A DNA stretch of 64,000 bases from Candidatus Poribacteria bacterium (GCA_022821725.1 JAJEDB010000039.1:62001-126000), one strand, 5' to 3'. Shown: positions 23,793 to 32,814, counted from the stretch's first letter. The notes: generated by a model from the sequence alone, not told the origin. Numbers and translations are program-made.

Positions 23793-26324
23793 TTAGAAAC
23801 CTTGCTTGATACCGAAAAGTATCTGTCGTCTCGGTCCAATCAGAATGCCCGAGCTCAAGTTGGCTTCGGGTTGCCCCGCATTTGAATGCAGCCGCGACCC
23901 GATATATACGTGATCGAAAATGTTTTTGGCAGTCAGAAATATCTGCCACTGTTTGGTTAATTGGTAATCTATGCTGGCATTGACAATTGCGTAACTCGGA
24001 ATCGGTCCGGTATCTCCACGGTTGAAAGTCTGCTGGAGATTTTCAAAGTCTGTGAAGACCTCGTCCACGAACCGCATATCTGCCCGCATGCGAACAACAT
24101 CACCGATGCGTTTTGCTAATCCTACCGTGAAGGTGTGTCGCGGGGCATAGGGTAATTCGTTGCCGTCCAACGTTACATCGACATTACCGGCGATAGTGGC
24201 TGACTTCACGATACCATCAATAATGTTTGTCTGAAGGTATGTATATGAGAGATTGATGTCAGGTAGTATTGACACGAATTCTGATAATCCTAAGGTCGTT
24301 GCCATCTCTATGCCCGATAGATCGACCTTGCCTAAGTTTTTAAAAGCTGTGCCGCGTCCGGCTGCGACTAAATCTTCAACCCTAATCAGAAATCCAGCGG
24401 CTTCTATAATAATCCCAGGCACCCATGAACGAAATCCCAGTTCCATGTTCCAACTTTTCTCAGGTTTGAGATCGAGTCCACCTGCATCGATGCTCTGTCC
24501 GAAGTTCGTAATCTTCAGCGCACCACTGGAGGGGGCTGTATATCCTCGATGAATACCACCGAAAAGGTTTAATTGTCCCAACTCGTAGTTCACACCGATT
24601 CCCGGCAACAGGACTGACGAGACCTTGTCCGCAAGCACCGAGCCGCGTAATCTATCCACCCGATCCTGTTTGAAAACCTCAAACCGTAAGCCTGGTGTAA
24701 CAGTTAACCTTTTAAAATTCATCTGCTCCTTGGCATAGAGTGCCAAGGCAAGCGTTTCGTAATGATGACTCTGCCCAACAATGTTCACTGGATCTTCCTC
24801 GGAACCAGGGGTGCCAGTGTAATAAACACCGTCGCGGGCATCCGGAGCATCTCCGGTTTTCTTATCGTCAATAAAACGTTCCCAATGGACTCTGCCCCCA
24901 ATTTCAGCGCGTCCTAAATTCCCCGCGATTCCGTGAGTGAGGGTATAGTTCTGTTCAATTCCACCCACATAGAAGGTGCGGAGGATACCGAAATTACTCT
25001 TTCCATTGCCGGTTCTGACGAGGTCACCCGTTTGAAAATACGGCACTGGGACCAGATTCCCGGTTTCAAGTGCCTCGGGACGCACGAAGATATCGTCCTC
25101 ACGCCACCACCGTCGGTCAAATCCGCTTGTATACATGATCGTATTACTGACGAGGTTCGTCGAAATTTTGTTGGTATAGATGAGGTCAAGTGATGTCCGC
25201 AGTACTTTAAAATTGTCATCCTCTTTTGGATTGAAATTTGGATCTGTTTGGAAGGAGTACTCTGTCAAACCCGTATACGTTGCGTTCGAGTTTTCAAAAT
25301 TACCGTTTAGTTTGAGATAGAGCGTTTTTGCTTCGCTCAGTTGGAAAAGTGTTTTTACGGTGCCATTTACCTGATCAAATGTATTGTTTTCTCTAAAACC
25401 ATCCCCATGTTTGTAGAGCAGTTGGACATCAGACAGCACCTTTTCCGGGTTTCCGATACCTCTCCACTCTGAAAATGCACTGTAGTACCCGTTGTTACCT
25501 ACCGTTAGCTGATTTGCTAATCCTTTTGTCCCGTCAGGTTTTCGGGTTGTATAGTTGATAACACCCCCCATCGTTTGCGGTCCATATCGGAGGGCAGCAC
25601 TCCCTTTAACAACCTCGACGGCGGCAATTCGGTCTGCCGGTGGGTTGTAGTATGCATTCGGATATATGTAGACTGCGGGTTGGATCGGGACACCATCTTC
25701 AAGTATAAGGACCCGTGCGCTTCGACGAGGGTTCAACCCGCGAATACTGACGCTCACGCGCGAGTTACCAAAACCGTCGTCGGCATAACCGTTGATGCCG
25801 GGTATTAATTCGAGCAATTCTTGGGTTCCAACGGGTCTTACGAGATCAACGGTTTCTGGTTCCAACATGCTCATGGTTCCAGTGAGTTTTCGGTGCTTAC
25901 GCGATGATTTGCCAATAATTTCTATCGGGGCGAGTTGGAAGGTTTGGGTGGACAGCGAAATCTCTAAATTGTGCGTTGAATTGGACGTGAGTTCAAGCAT
26001 CTCGCTGTAACGATTATAGCCAATTGAACTCACCTGAAGCTGCTGCGCCCCTTGGATGTCCTGAGAAAATCGGAAATTACCGTCTCTATCTGTCGTTTTC
26101 TCTGCCACAATCTGTCCGTCCGATTCGATCTTAACAGCGGCTCCCGGAATCGGTTGCCCTGTCTCTTTGTCAGTGACTTTGCCGCTAATTTCAGTTGAAC
26201 CTTGGCAAATGTGTGGCATACTCAATAGCACGGCTAAAACGATTACGATTGTTGCTATTTTAGTGCAAGTTTTTGGTCGCCATAACAAAACCTGGCTGCA
26301 GGTTGTCTTAAAAAATTGATACAT
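23793..26324 (-). CDS. TonB-dependent receptor with carboxypeptidase-like N-domain
   Basis: 843-residue outer-membrane receptor. The signal region ends near HICQG, followed by a CarboxypepD-reg-like domain (ISGKVTDKETGQPIPGAAVK, residues 45-130), the plug (PVGTQELLELIPGINGY, VSIRGLNPRRSARVLILEDG, VEVVKGSAALRYGPQTMGG) and a barrel ending ILFGIKQGF. The FecA/ferric-chelate-type plug suggests an iron complex; the ligand is not readable. The start ATG at 26324 has AGGA 10 nt upstream; a TTG at 26348 overlapping the previous stop is possible. It is downstream of a small lipoprotein gene and operator 4. Confidence 0.9.
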   Translation of the reverse strand: MYQFFKTTCSQVLLWRPKTCTKIATIVIVLAVLLSMPHICQGSTEISGKVTDKETGQPIPGAAVKIESDGQIVAEKTTDRDGNFRFSQDIQGAQQLQVSSIGYNRYSEMLELTSNSTHNLEISLSTQTFQLAPIEIIGKSSRKHRKLTGTMSMLEPETVDLVRPVGTQELLELIPGINGYADDGFGNSRVSVSIRGLNPRRSARVLILEDGVPIQPAVYIYPNAYYNPPADRIAAVEVVKGSAALRYGPQTMGGVINYTTRKPDGTKGLANQLTVGNNGYYSAFSEWRGIGNPEKVLSDVQLLYKHGDGFRENNTFDQVNGTVKTLFQLSEAKTLYLKLNGNFENSNATYTGLTEYSFQTDPNFNPKEDDNFKVLRTSLDLIYTNKISTNLVSNTIMYTSGFDRRWWREDDIFVRPEALETGNLVPVPYFQTGDLVRTGNGKSNFGILRTFYVGGIEQNYTLTHGIAGNLGRAEIGGRVHWERFIDDKKTGDAPDARDGVYYTGTPGSEEDPVNIVGQSHHYETLALALYAKEQMNFKRLTVTPGLRFEVFKQDRVDRLRGSVLADKVSSVLLPGIGVNYELGQLNLFGGIHRGYTAPSSGALKITNFGQSIDAGGLDLKPEKSWNMELGFRSWVPGIIIEAAGFLIRVEDLVAAGRGTAFKNLGKVDLSGIEMATTLGLSEFVSILPDINLSYTYLQTNIIDGIVKSATIAGNVDVTLDGNELPYAPRHTFTVGLAKRIGDVVRMRADMRFVDEVFTDFENLQQTFNRGDTGPIPSYAIVNASIDYQLTKQWQIFLTAKNIFDHVYIGSRLHSNAGQPEANLSSGILIGPRRQILFGIKQGF

Positions 26325-26344
26325 CGGTTCTATTTCCTGCGCTT

Positions 26345-26593
26345 TCAAAAGCGTTTTGGATTCGTAGTTGTGACGCGGTTGTTAATTTTACTGCTTTGCT
26401 CATCTTTAACCGTATTATCCGTGTTGCCGGTTCCACTAACTGGCAGATTCGTGTTACCGTAACTGCCGCCCTCTTCAGCAACTTCGGACTGTGGCGCGAG
26501 TATAGGATCGCTCTCACAACCGAACAAAGTTAAAGTGGCTGCCATAGCACAGACTAACAACAAAATCTTGAATACGATAGGGGCTAAGTTCAT
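26345..26593 (-). CDS. Small lipoprotein preceding TonB receptor
   Basis: 82 residues. Signal peptide with lipobox LTLFGC, then a low-complexity Asn/Thr/Ser tail (GGSYGNTNLPVSGTGNTDNT) with no recognisable domain. The stop overlaps the possible TTG start of the TonB receptor gene, so translation may be coupled. Operator 4 lies 41 bp upstream of the start codon. Probably an accessory lipoprotein of the receptor, function unknown. Confidence 0.7.
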   Translation of the reverse strand: MNLAPIVFKILLLVCAMAATLTLFGCESDPILAPQSEVAEEGGSYGNTNLPVSGTGNTDNTVKDEQSSKINNRVTTTNPKRF

Positions 26594-26633
26594 CTGTTAA
26601 TCCTTAAATCTGGAACTGTAATACTTATAAATT

Positions 26634-26652
26634 GATATTAAGACTCATTATC
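26634..26652. promoter_or_regulatory. Fur-like operator 4
   Basis: GATATTAAGACTCATTATC, 17 of 19 match to consensus, upstream of the small lipoprotein and TonB receptor genes. Confidence 0.75.
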
Positions 26653-26662
26653 TATATACACG

Positions 26663-26682
26663 GCACCAACTAACGTTGGTGC
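26663..26682 (-). terminator. Hairpin between di-heme gene and lipoprotein gene
   Basis: GCACCAAC-TAAC-GTTGGTGC, an 8-bp perfect stem downstream of the di-heme gene stop (26697). No U-tract follows, so strength is uncertain. It lies within 12 bp of operator 4. Confidence 0.5.
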
Positions 26683-26696
26683 GGATAGGACCCTTT

Positions 26697-28097
26697 TTAC
26701 AAAGACTCTAAGAACGCAATGAGTGCATCGCGTTCCTCCTTAGACATCTGTTCAACGGCTTGCCGTGATGCTGCCGCTTCCCCGCCGTGCCAGAGAATCG
26801 CTTCCATTAAGTCCCGCGCCCTCCCGTCATGGAGGAAGTTCGTATGACCGTTAACCCTTCTCACCAAACCGATACCCCATAGTGGGGGTGTCCGCCATTC
26901 GCGACCGTTGGCGCGAAAATCGGAACGATTGTCCGCTAAATCGGGTCCCATGTCGTGTAACAACATATCCGTGAACGGTTGAATTGTCTGGTTGCTCACT
27001 GAAGGGACGCCTGCTAAGACACCGGTTCTTAACGTCGGAACATGACAACTGGCGCATTGTGCTTTAGCAAAAAGTACTTCGCCTTGTTTAACCTGTGGAT
27101 CGTCTACATTGCGTCGCGCTGGCACTGCCAGTGTTTGAACGTAGAACGTCACCACTTCTAAAATCTCGTCGCTAATTTCCGGTGTTGCGTCATGTGCAGT
27201 GAGTTGCGATTGCCCCGCTGAGTTTTCCGTCATGAACAGGGATGTCGTTAGACCCATGTCGTCGTGATATGCTGCTGCAACCTGTTGCAACAGTGTCGGT
27301 TGGTTCGCTTTCCATCCGAAACGCCCAAGGGTATAACGCTGTTCGACGACATCCCACACATAGTTGGGCTTTCCAGATATGCCGTCTCCATTAGCATCAG
27401 CTTCATCTGCATAAGCAAGGATGGTATCTTCGGGAATCGCTTCCAGCAAACCCAGTCCAAAGACGGAGGGCGCGACGCGTGGTGATAATTCAACCTCTTC
27501 TGGCAGGGGTTGATAGGTTTCCGTAAATGTGTAATTCGGATAACGCAAATGCACACGTGTCCCGTCTGCTGTTGTGAGTGTTTGTTCGGTATAGTCAATT
27601 TTGATCTTACCCTCTGGGGCTGTTCCGAAAATGGCGCGGTTGTTAAGTTGTGTACCGAATCCTGGAACGGGGATAGGCGGTTGTCCATCTATCGCATCTG
27701 CTGGCTTCGGAAGACTGAGCCTAAAGAGCATAGACACGAATTTCTCATCAACTTTTGGCGGCCGCCCACGACCATCCCGGGAATGACAGTTGATGCACGA
27801 AATATTGTTGTAGATAGGTCCCAGCCCAGGGTTTACTTCCGCAGGTGCTGTTACAAAATTGGCTTCAAATTCGACATCGCCTTCCAGATGCTTTTCAAAT
27901 GCCGAGGCCGAAAGGTTGGGAGCAGGGGTTGAAAACGCGTGGCTTGATGCATCGAAGACAGTCGTCTCACCACCGGAGAGCTCGCTTGTTGCAAATACGG
28001 GTGTCGATTCTACAGCCACGGGTGACTCGGCATCACACGCACTTAGCAAAATTGACATCAAAAGGATTAGAGGGAGTAAACTAAAAAAAGATTTCAT
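26697..28097 (-). CDS. Di-heme c-type oxidoreductase (DHOR type)
   Basis: Lipoprotein of 466 residues, lipobox LLSAC at 21. Two heme c motifs: CINCH at 101-105 and CASCH at 348-352, as in the di-heme oxidoreductase family found with imelysin and iron-uptake genes. A calcium-loop-like DANGDGISGKPN lies at about 234-245. The C-terminal WGIGLVRRVNGHTNFLHDGR is typical of the MauG-related fold. Start is the ATG at 28097; an upstream in-frame GTG at 28118 lacks a ribosome binding site. Probably handles electrons or reduces iron in the envelope. Downstream of imelysin. Confidence 0.88.
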   Translation of the reverse strand: MKSFFSLLPLILLMSILLSACDAESPVAVESTPVFATSELSGGETTVFDASSHAFSTPAPNLSASAFEKHLEGDVEFEANFVTAPAEVNPGLGPIYNNISCINCHSRDGRGRPPKVDEKFVSMLFRLSLPKPADAIDGQPPIPVPGFGTQLNNRAIFGTAPEGKIKIDYTEQTLTTADGTRVHLRYPNYTFTETYQPLPEEVELSPRVAPSVFGLGLLEAIPEDTILAYADEADANGDGISGKPNYVWDVVEQRYTLGRFGWKANQPTLLQQVAAAYHDDMGLTTSLFMTENSAGQSQLTAHDATPEISDEILEVVTFYVQTLAVPARRNVDDPQVKQGEVLFAKAQCASCHVPTLRTGVLAGVPSVSNQTIQPFTDMLLHDMGPDLADNRSDFRANGREWRTPPLWGIGLVRRVNGHTNFLHDGRARDLMEAILWHGGEAAASRQAVEQMSKEERDALIAFLESL

Positions 28098-28228
28098 CTC
28101 TCTCGCTATTGATATCACAATAAGACTATAAATCTGTAGTGAGGGAACAGCATCTCTGCTGTTCCCCGCAAAAACGAAATAGCCCTTTCGTGTTTACATT
28201 TTTGGAATTAAACGTTTTACAAACTCTA

Positions 28229-29302
28229 TTAATTAAACTCACTCGATTGGACGAGCGGCAGTATATTTTGTTCGAGGGTCAGTTGAACTGTGCTGACGGC
28301 ATCAATCGCAGCTTGGACAGCACCGCGGTTCGCGGTAATCGAATCCCGGAACGGATCTGGAATTGCGCCGATAGCAGAAATCGCTGCCTGCACCTCTTGC
28401 TGGAAACGAGCGTCTAACGCTGGATCTTGACCGTTCACGAATCCGTTGAGCCCTTTTCCATAGACGTTCTGAATCCCACGGATGTTGTTTTGGAAGTCCG
28501 AGATGGAATTGAAACTGAACTGAGATTCAACAAGGGTTGTGTCAGATTCGTTGTAGGGATCGGAGATCTTACCATTCGCTACCTCATCGGCAATGACGAT
28601 CATGCCGTTGACGATCTCTTGCACTGCTGCACTTTGTGACGGGTAGACAACACTGCCCGTGCCAGCTTGGGCAACTGCGCTGACAAAATTTTCGCCGCTT
28701 GGTGCCCATGCCGCCTGAAGTTGAGAGGTACTTACCTTGAGATTCTCTGTCGTCGAAAGGAGGTACTCCAACTCACGATCCGTTATATCCGATGCTTGGC
28801 GTTGGTCTCCTTCGCGGAACAGCAGGAATTCAATTGTATGAAAACCTTTCTGTGTATCTTCTAATCCACCGACAAAATCCACTGTTAAGGAATCGCCGCT
28901 GTCCAGAACGGATTGTAGATTGACACGATCAACCGGCCAGCTATCCAGTGCCGGATCGAGTCCTTGCGTGTCTACCGGACCGAACAGGAACGCTTCGCTC
29001 TGTTCCCACGGTATTCGCGTGGCTATCCACGCTTGCTGCGCTTTTTCGAGATTCCCTTGCGAGGTATCGCTTTCCAATGCCTTGACAGCGGCTAAAAGTT
29101 CCCCCGCTTTATTGTCCAGATCGGTATAGGTGGATAACACGAGACCATTCGCAAAATCGTTGAGCATCGTGGTGGCATCAAAAGCCTCAGCGTGATCGTG
29201 ATCATCGTGCTCATCTGTTTCTTCATCGCTACCGCATCCGACAACAAAAGCGGCTGCAAGTAGCAAACAGAAGAGCAATGTCCAAATCTTATAAACTTTC
29301 AT
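28229..29302 (-). CDS. Imelysin-family iron-uptake lipoprotein
   Basis: 357 residues. Lipobox VVGC at residue 23, followed by a metal-binding-looking His/Asp run (DEHDDHDHAEA). The imelysin signature GxHxxE is seen as GFHTIEFLLF at 153-162, with the helical AQQAWIATRIPWEQSEAFLFG before it. Imelysins (IrpA-, Algp7/EfeO-related) are linked to iron uptake. Start ATG has GGAGG 5 nt upstream. It lies between the porin gene and the di-heme gene, in what looks like one operon from the operator-controlled promoters near 30.8 kb. Confidence 0.92.
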   Translation of the reverse strand: MKVYKIWTLLFCLLLAAAFVVGCGSDEETDEHDDHDHAEAFDATTMLNDFANGLVLSTYTDLDNKAGELLAAVKALESDTSQGNLEKAQQAWIATRIPWEQSEAFLFGPVDTQGLDPALDSWPVDRVNLQSVLDSGDSLTVDFVGGLEDTQKGFHTIEFLLFREGDQRQASDITDRELEYLLSTTENLKVSTSQLQAAWAPSGENFVSAVAQAGTGSVVYPSQSAAVQEIVNGMIVIADEVANGKISDPYNESDTTLVESQFSFNSISDFQNNIRGIQNVYGKGLNGFVNGQDPALDARFQQEVQAAISAIGAIPDPFRDSITANRGAVQAAIDAVSTVQLTLEQNILPLVQSSEFN

Positions 29303-29318
29303 AAAAACCTCCATGGTA

Positions 29319-29408
29319 CAGTTATTAGTCTTCAGTTAGTTAAAGAAGACATCTGTCTATCAACCGCTCTTTAACGGATAACCGATGACTGAAAACTGAC
29401 AACTGTCA
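29319..29408. repeat. Heptamer-type inverted repeat
   Basis: The arms, from CAGTTATTAGTCTTCAGTTAG to the reverse-oriented GATAACCGATGACTGAAAAC and CTGACAACTG, fill the gap between the porin stop and imelysin start, with an inner AAAGA/TCTTT stem. A further copy of the dispersed element. Confidence 0.55.
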
Positions 29409-30668
29409 TTAATATTGAAAACCGAAACCGAGCGAAAAGGTGTTTTCTCGGTTTTTATCTTTTGCCGCTAACCGACGAACGGAATAATGGCTCTTGAAAA
29501 CCATCTTTGGATGGACGTGGTAGTTAACGCCAAAGGTCCATGCCGTTCTTTCCCATCGTGGATTGTCGAAGATAATACCTTCAACACTCGCCATCGTATC
29601 GTAATAGTCGTAACGCGCAAAAACATCTAAGACCTGGTCTGGAGGCGTGTCCTGCAGATCTTGGTGTTCCGGGCTGTTGTTAGGTTGTCTGAAAAGTGAT
29701 AATACGTCGTAACCCGCCTCAATGTACCAACCTAAGGCTGAACTCCCTATCGGAGTTCGCTTTGCATTGAGATTATTGGAGAGGGTCCGGTTGACTTTAG
29801 ACAGTTGATCGGCATTCTCAAGCATTCCCCATAGAAATAACCCGCGAACTTTCACAGCATTCATTTCGTAGAATCCGTGAATGCTTGCAATTCCGACGTA
29901 TGCATCGAAATCTACGTCAGGTTTCGGTCGATTTGCCGCAGTATCTCCGTAATAACCGGAGAGGCCGACGGTAGCGTTTTCATGAAATGCATAATCGAGG
30001 CGTCCGACGAATGCGGGTGCTTCGGCGTTGATTGTTTCAAATCGGAGTTGGTGTCCGCGAACGATCCAGTGCCGAGAACTGAAACCCGTTGAATCCAGTC
30101 CGTTAACAATTTGTGCCTGATAGTTCAGTGAACCAAGCGATCCAAAAATTTCAATACCTGTTTCATGCCAGATGGTTGGAATAATGTGTGCCTCCGCTTC
30201 GGGACGCGTTGTCGTAAAATAGTGTTGTGGTCGATGTCGTTTCGCGACGAGTCCGACTGGGACGATGATGTGCCCAACGCGGAGATTAAAGGATGGCTGG
30301 AAGGAAAAGACAGCGGCAAGTTTTTCGACAATAATTTCGCCGCCTTTTTCGATTTCTGTCTCAAACTCCCCGAACTCTTCAAATTTGTCGAATTCCATGG
30401 TGCTGCCAGTGCCGCCATGCTCGAATTCAAGTTCCGACTCGAGTCGGATGGTGTCATTAATACGGTATTTCGGCGCGATAACGAAGCGTTCCACATCAAT
30501 AGCAGCGCGTCTGCCTGGATCGAGCTCCCAATCGAAATGGGAGTAGTGAATCACGCCGTAGCCAGAGACCGAGAATGGATTTGGTTCAGCAATAACACCG
30601 ACACTGAGTGAAATAAACATTCCACAAACCGCAAGAAATCTTATAGAATTTGCCAATTGTTTTTTCAT
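29409..30668 (-). CDS. Porin-like outer-membrane protein
   Basis: 420 residues starting at the ATG 30666-30668; the open frame runs on upstream through the operators, which I take as non-coding. Signal peptide ends near GVIAE. The body alternates strands: GYGVIHYSHFDWEL, IRLESELEFEHGG, FNLRVGHIIVPVGLVAKRHRPQHYF, and ends ENTFSLGFGFQY with a C-terminal aromatic. It resembles the OprO/phosphate-selective porin group that often accompanies imelysin genes. Two operators and two consensus promoters precede it, so it heads the porin-imelysin-di-heme operon. The Shine-Dalgarno is weak. Confidence 0.82.
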   Translation of the reverse strand: MKKQLANSIRFLAVCGMFISLSVGVIAEPNPFSVSGYGVIHYSHFDWELDPGRRAAIDVERFVIAPKYRINDTIRLESELEFEHGGTGSTMEFDKFEEFGEFETEIEKGGEIIVEKLAAVFSFQPSFNLRVGHIIVPVGLVAKRHRPQHYFTTTRPEAEAHIIPTIWHETGIEIFGSLGSLNYQAQIVNGLDSTGFSSRHWIVRGHQLRFETINAEAPAFVGRLDYAFHENATVGLSGYYGDTAANRPKPDVDFDAYVGIASIHGFYEMNAVKVRGLFLWGMLENADQLSKVNRTLSNNLNAKRTPIGSSALGWYIEAGYDVLSLFRQPNNSPEHQDLQDTPPDQVLDVFARYDYYDTMASVEGIIFDNPRWERTAWTFGVNYHVHPKMVFKSHYSVRRLAAKDKNRENTFSLGFGFQY

Positions 30669-30686
30669 GAATATGATTTTTAAAAT

Positions 30687-30705
30687 GATATTGAGACTCA
30701 TTATC
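30687..30705. promoter_or_regulatory. Fur-like operator 5
   Basis: GATATTGAGACTCATTATC, 18 of 19 match to consensus, 18 bp upstream of the porin start codon, where bound repressor would also block translation initiation on the nascent transcript's template. Confidence 0.82.
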
Positions 30706-30767
30706 ATTTTTAGTCTTTGGTTGCTCGGTAGTTTGAATATTTGTTGGAGATTGCGTTCTAAAAAATT

Positions 30768-30786
30768 GATAACGAATCTCATTATC
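30768..30786. promoter_or_regulatory. Fur-like operator 6
   Basis: GATAACGAATCTCATTATC, 16 of 19 match to consensus. It begins about 10 bp downstream of a perfect -10 hexamer, so it covers the expected transcription start. Confidence 0.78.
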
Positions 30787-30795
30787 TTTTATTTA

Positions 30796-30824
30796 ATTAT
30801 ACCCACAATTCTCGCGAATGTCAA
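30796..30824 (-). promoter_or_regulatory. Consensus promoter P1 of the porin operon
   Basis: Exact TTGACA (30819-30824), 17-nt spacer, exact TATAAT (30796-30801) on the minus strand. The spacer shares AATTGTG with the copies at 30869 and 32990. Confidence 0.82.
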
Positions 30825-30868
30825 AAAAAATCGCGAGTCATTCGCAAATAACCCGATGAATTGTATTA

Positions 30869-30897
30869 ATTATACTCACAATTTTCGAGAATGTCAA
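30869..30897 (-). promoter_or_regulatory. Consensus promoter P2 of the porin operon
   Basis: Exact TTGACA (30892-30897), 17-nt spacer, exact TATAAT (30869-30874). A near-duplicate of P1, 73 bp further upstream. Confidence 0.78.
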
Positions 30898-31146
30898 AAA
30901 AATCTGCAAAAAATATCAAAGTTTGCAATCCACTAAAATCGGATTTGATATGTGTGGACAGCCGTTTGTCCATCTTTGCTATCAAATTCCATGTATGTTT
31001 CCGGCAGTGCTGTTGCATAGCCGAATCAAATAATAGTGATGTTGGAACAACGCCTTCTATAGAGATTTCAACGAGATCTAAGTCTGCTATTGGGATTTAT
31101 CGACTTCTATCATCAATAAACCCCCATAGAGATCGGCTATTCTTAT
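30898..31146. other. Intergenic stretch without recognised gene
   Basis: Between promoter P2 and the terminal-inverted-repeat element. AT-rich, with only short open frames lacking ribosome binding sites or family resemblance. I see no other structure. Confidence 0.5.
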
Positions 31147-31267
31147 AGGACTTACGCAGTCTGCTTTTTTGTAGCACAAACTTTCCAGTTTGTGTCGGAA
31201 GTAACGTGTGTTTTTGCGAGAATTCCCATCTCAGAGAACGCGCTATAGTCAAAATTGCGTAAGTCCT
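31147..31267. mobile_element. MITE-like element with 12-bp terminal inverted repeats
   Basis: AGGACTTACGCA at the left end and TGCGTAAGTCCT at the right end are exact inverted repeats bounding 121 bp with no coding capacity. TCTTATA occurs just outside both ends (31141-31147, 31269-31275), suggesting a target duplication, though it overlaps the left end by one base and is one base off on the right. Inside is a CACAAACT/AGTTTGTG hairpin (31175-31194) that recurs, slightly changed, at 47974-47992. No transposase is in the window. Confidence 0.6.
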
Positions 31268-31285
31268 GTCTTATAAACTATTGAC

Positions 31286-31906
31286 TCAGTCAACCCATCG
31301 GAGTACATCATGCAAAGGTTTCCGTTGCGGCGTTGGGATTTCATCCGGATAGCCCATGTAATAGAAGCCTATGATGTATTCGGTTTCTGAATCGATACCG
31401 AGTAGATCGTAAGTTCCTTGTTCCAACGTAATCCCGCCCGTACTCCACTGCATACCGATGCCTTGTTCCCAACCAGCGAGTTGAATGTTGAGCATTGAAC
31501 AGCACACGGTAGCATAATCTTCTCGCTGCCGTTGGTCGTTTCCTTCTTGAATACAAGAAACCGCGACGATTGTCGGCTTGGACATGAACTTTTGGACCCC
31601 GCGTTCTGCAATTTCAGCGAGAGTTTCTTCTGTCACTGCCTTGGCCGCCTCCGGATTGGATGTTACTTTCTCAACCTGAATTTCGCCATACCGTTCGGCA
31701 AGTTTCAGTTTCACTTCTTCGCCAATGACGGTAAACCGCCACGGTTCAGTAAGATGGTGGTTTGGTGCCCAGATGCCCGCATAAAGAAGATCTTCAAGAA
31801 TGCTCTTCGGCACTGGATCTGGCTTGAATTTGAAAATTGTCCGACGCGACTGAATCGCTTCCATAACGGACATCTTTCCATTGTTGCTGGTGTTAATCTG
31901 TGCCAT
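31286..31906 (-). CDS. Nitroreductase-family flavoprotein
   Basis: 206-residue FMN-dependent nitroreductase-fold protein. The N-terminal VMEAIQSRRTIFKFKPDPVP is the FMN-binding segment; WAPNHHLTEPWRF and GMQWSTGG, then IIGFYYMGYPDEIPTP are typical of the YdjA/RutE-like group. Start ATG has AAGGAGG 5 nt upstream. It is 28 nt downstream of a methyltransferase gene that has two Fur-like operators, so it is probably iron-regulated. Substrate unknown; a role in chelate or heme-product reduction is only a guess. Confidence 0.87.
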   Translation of the reverse strand: MAQINTSNNGKMSVMEAIQSRRTIFKFKPDPVPKSILEDLLYAGIWAPNHHLTEPWRFTVIGEEVKLKLAERYGEIQVEKVTSNPEAAKAVTEETLAEIAERGVQKFMSKPTIVAVSCIQEGNDQRQREDYATVCCSMLNIQLAGWEQGIGMQWSTGGITLEQGTYDLLGIDSETEYIIGFYYMGYPDEIPTPQRKPLHDVLRWVD

Positions 31907-31934
31907 GATTTCCTCCTTGATTGGTTTGTTGGTT

Positions 31935-32765
31935 TCAGCCAGAAAAATTATTCTCTGGATTCCGTTTTACAGCAACTAACATAATAGCGGCGAGATTCTC
32001 TGCATAATCCCGAAACACCTGTCGCATGGCTTTCACTCGATGCCGGGCTTCGCTGTCACGTAAAACATTCCGCCCGAAACGGAGTGCCCCCCAAAACCCC
32101 TCATCCTGAATCAAGCGTTTCGGTTCCAGCAGATGCATGGGGGCAGTTGCTTGTGTATGGACGATGAACCCTTCAGCTTCTAACAGTACCCGCCATTCAG
32201 GGACGGTGAGCGGACGGGCACCGACATGTATAGCATCTGTGAGTGCTTTCTGAATTTCTTGTTTGGTATCTTCATCCAGATCTTCCGGAACAAGACAGAG
32301 TTCATGAATCCCATAACGGCCTGTAGGTTTCATCATCCGAAATGCCTCTTGCACAATCTGCTGCTTTTTACTGGGTGTCTGCATTGTCAGCATAGCTTCA
32401 CCATAGACAACTGTTGCTGTCGCATCTGGCAGTCCTGTCTCTTCTGCCTGTCCAATCAAACACGTCTGATGGTTTCCCGTTAAGTATTGACGCACTGCCT
32501 TGGCAGCGGCTGCGTCGCGTTCGACAGCCGTATAAGAAGCCGGTCTCTGTTTCAGAGTCAATTGTGCTGTAAACCCCAAACCCGGGGCAAACTCCACGAC
32601 ATCATCTGAAGGTTTTATATACAACCCATTCAACATCTGACGGGTCAGTTCTCGCCCACCGGGTCGCAGAACACGCTTCCCGAGTCGAGCCAAAAGCCAG
32701 TGTCCCGGCATTTTGGTGGTGTCAAGTTTCTCACCAAGGGTTCCTTCTTGGTTATTGACGCGCAT
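31935..32765 (-). CDS. Class I SAM-dependent methyltransferase
   Basis: 276 residues. SAM-binding motif I is DDVVEFAPGLGFTA, with acidic motif II in YTAVERDAAAAKAV and a UbiE-like GEAMLTMQTPSKKQQIVQEA segment. I start it at the ATG 32763-32765, with GGAGG 5 nt upstream; the open frame runs on to 32816 through operator 7 without a ribosome binding site. Substrate unknown. It heads a two-gene unit with the nitroreductase under two Fur-like operators and a consensus-type promoter. Confidence 0.82.
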   Translation of the reverse strand: MRVNNQEGTLGEKLDTTKMPGHWLLARLGKRVLRPGGRELTRQMLNGLYIKPSDDVVEFAPGLGFTAQLTLKQRPASYTAVERDAAAAKAVRQYLTGNHQTCLIGQAEETGLPDATATVVYGEAMLTMQTPSKKQQIVQEAFRMMKPTGRYGIHELCLVPEDLDEDTKQEIQKALTDAIHVGARPLTVPEWRVLLEAEGFIVHTQATAPMHLLEPKRLIQDEGFWGALRFGRNVLRDSEARHRVKAMRQVFRDYAENLAAIMLVAVKRNPENNFSG

Positions 32766-32795
32766 TGTTTCCTCCTTTTTCATTTCTGCTATTTT

Positions 32796-32814
32796 GAAAG
32801 TGAGTCTCATTATC
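32796..32814. promoter_or_regulatory. Fur-like operator 7
   Basis: GAAAGTGAGTCTCATTATC, 16 of 19 match to consensus, 30 bp upstream of the methyltransferase start codon. Confidence 0.78.

Noticed and set aside
30669..30782. 38-residue N-terminal extension of the porin
   Set aside because: It would translate through both Fur-like operators and the expected transcription start, and it displaces the signal peptide from the N-terminus.
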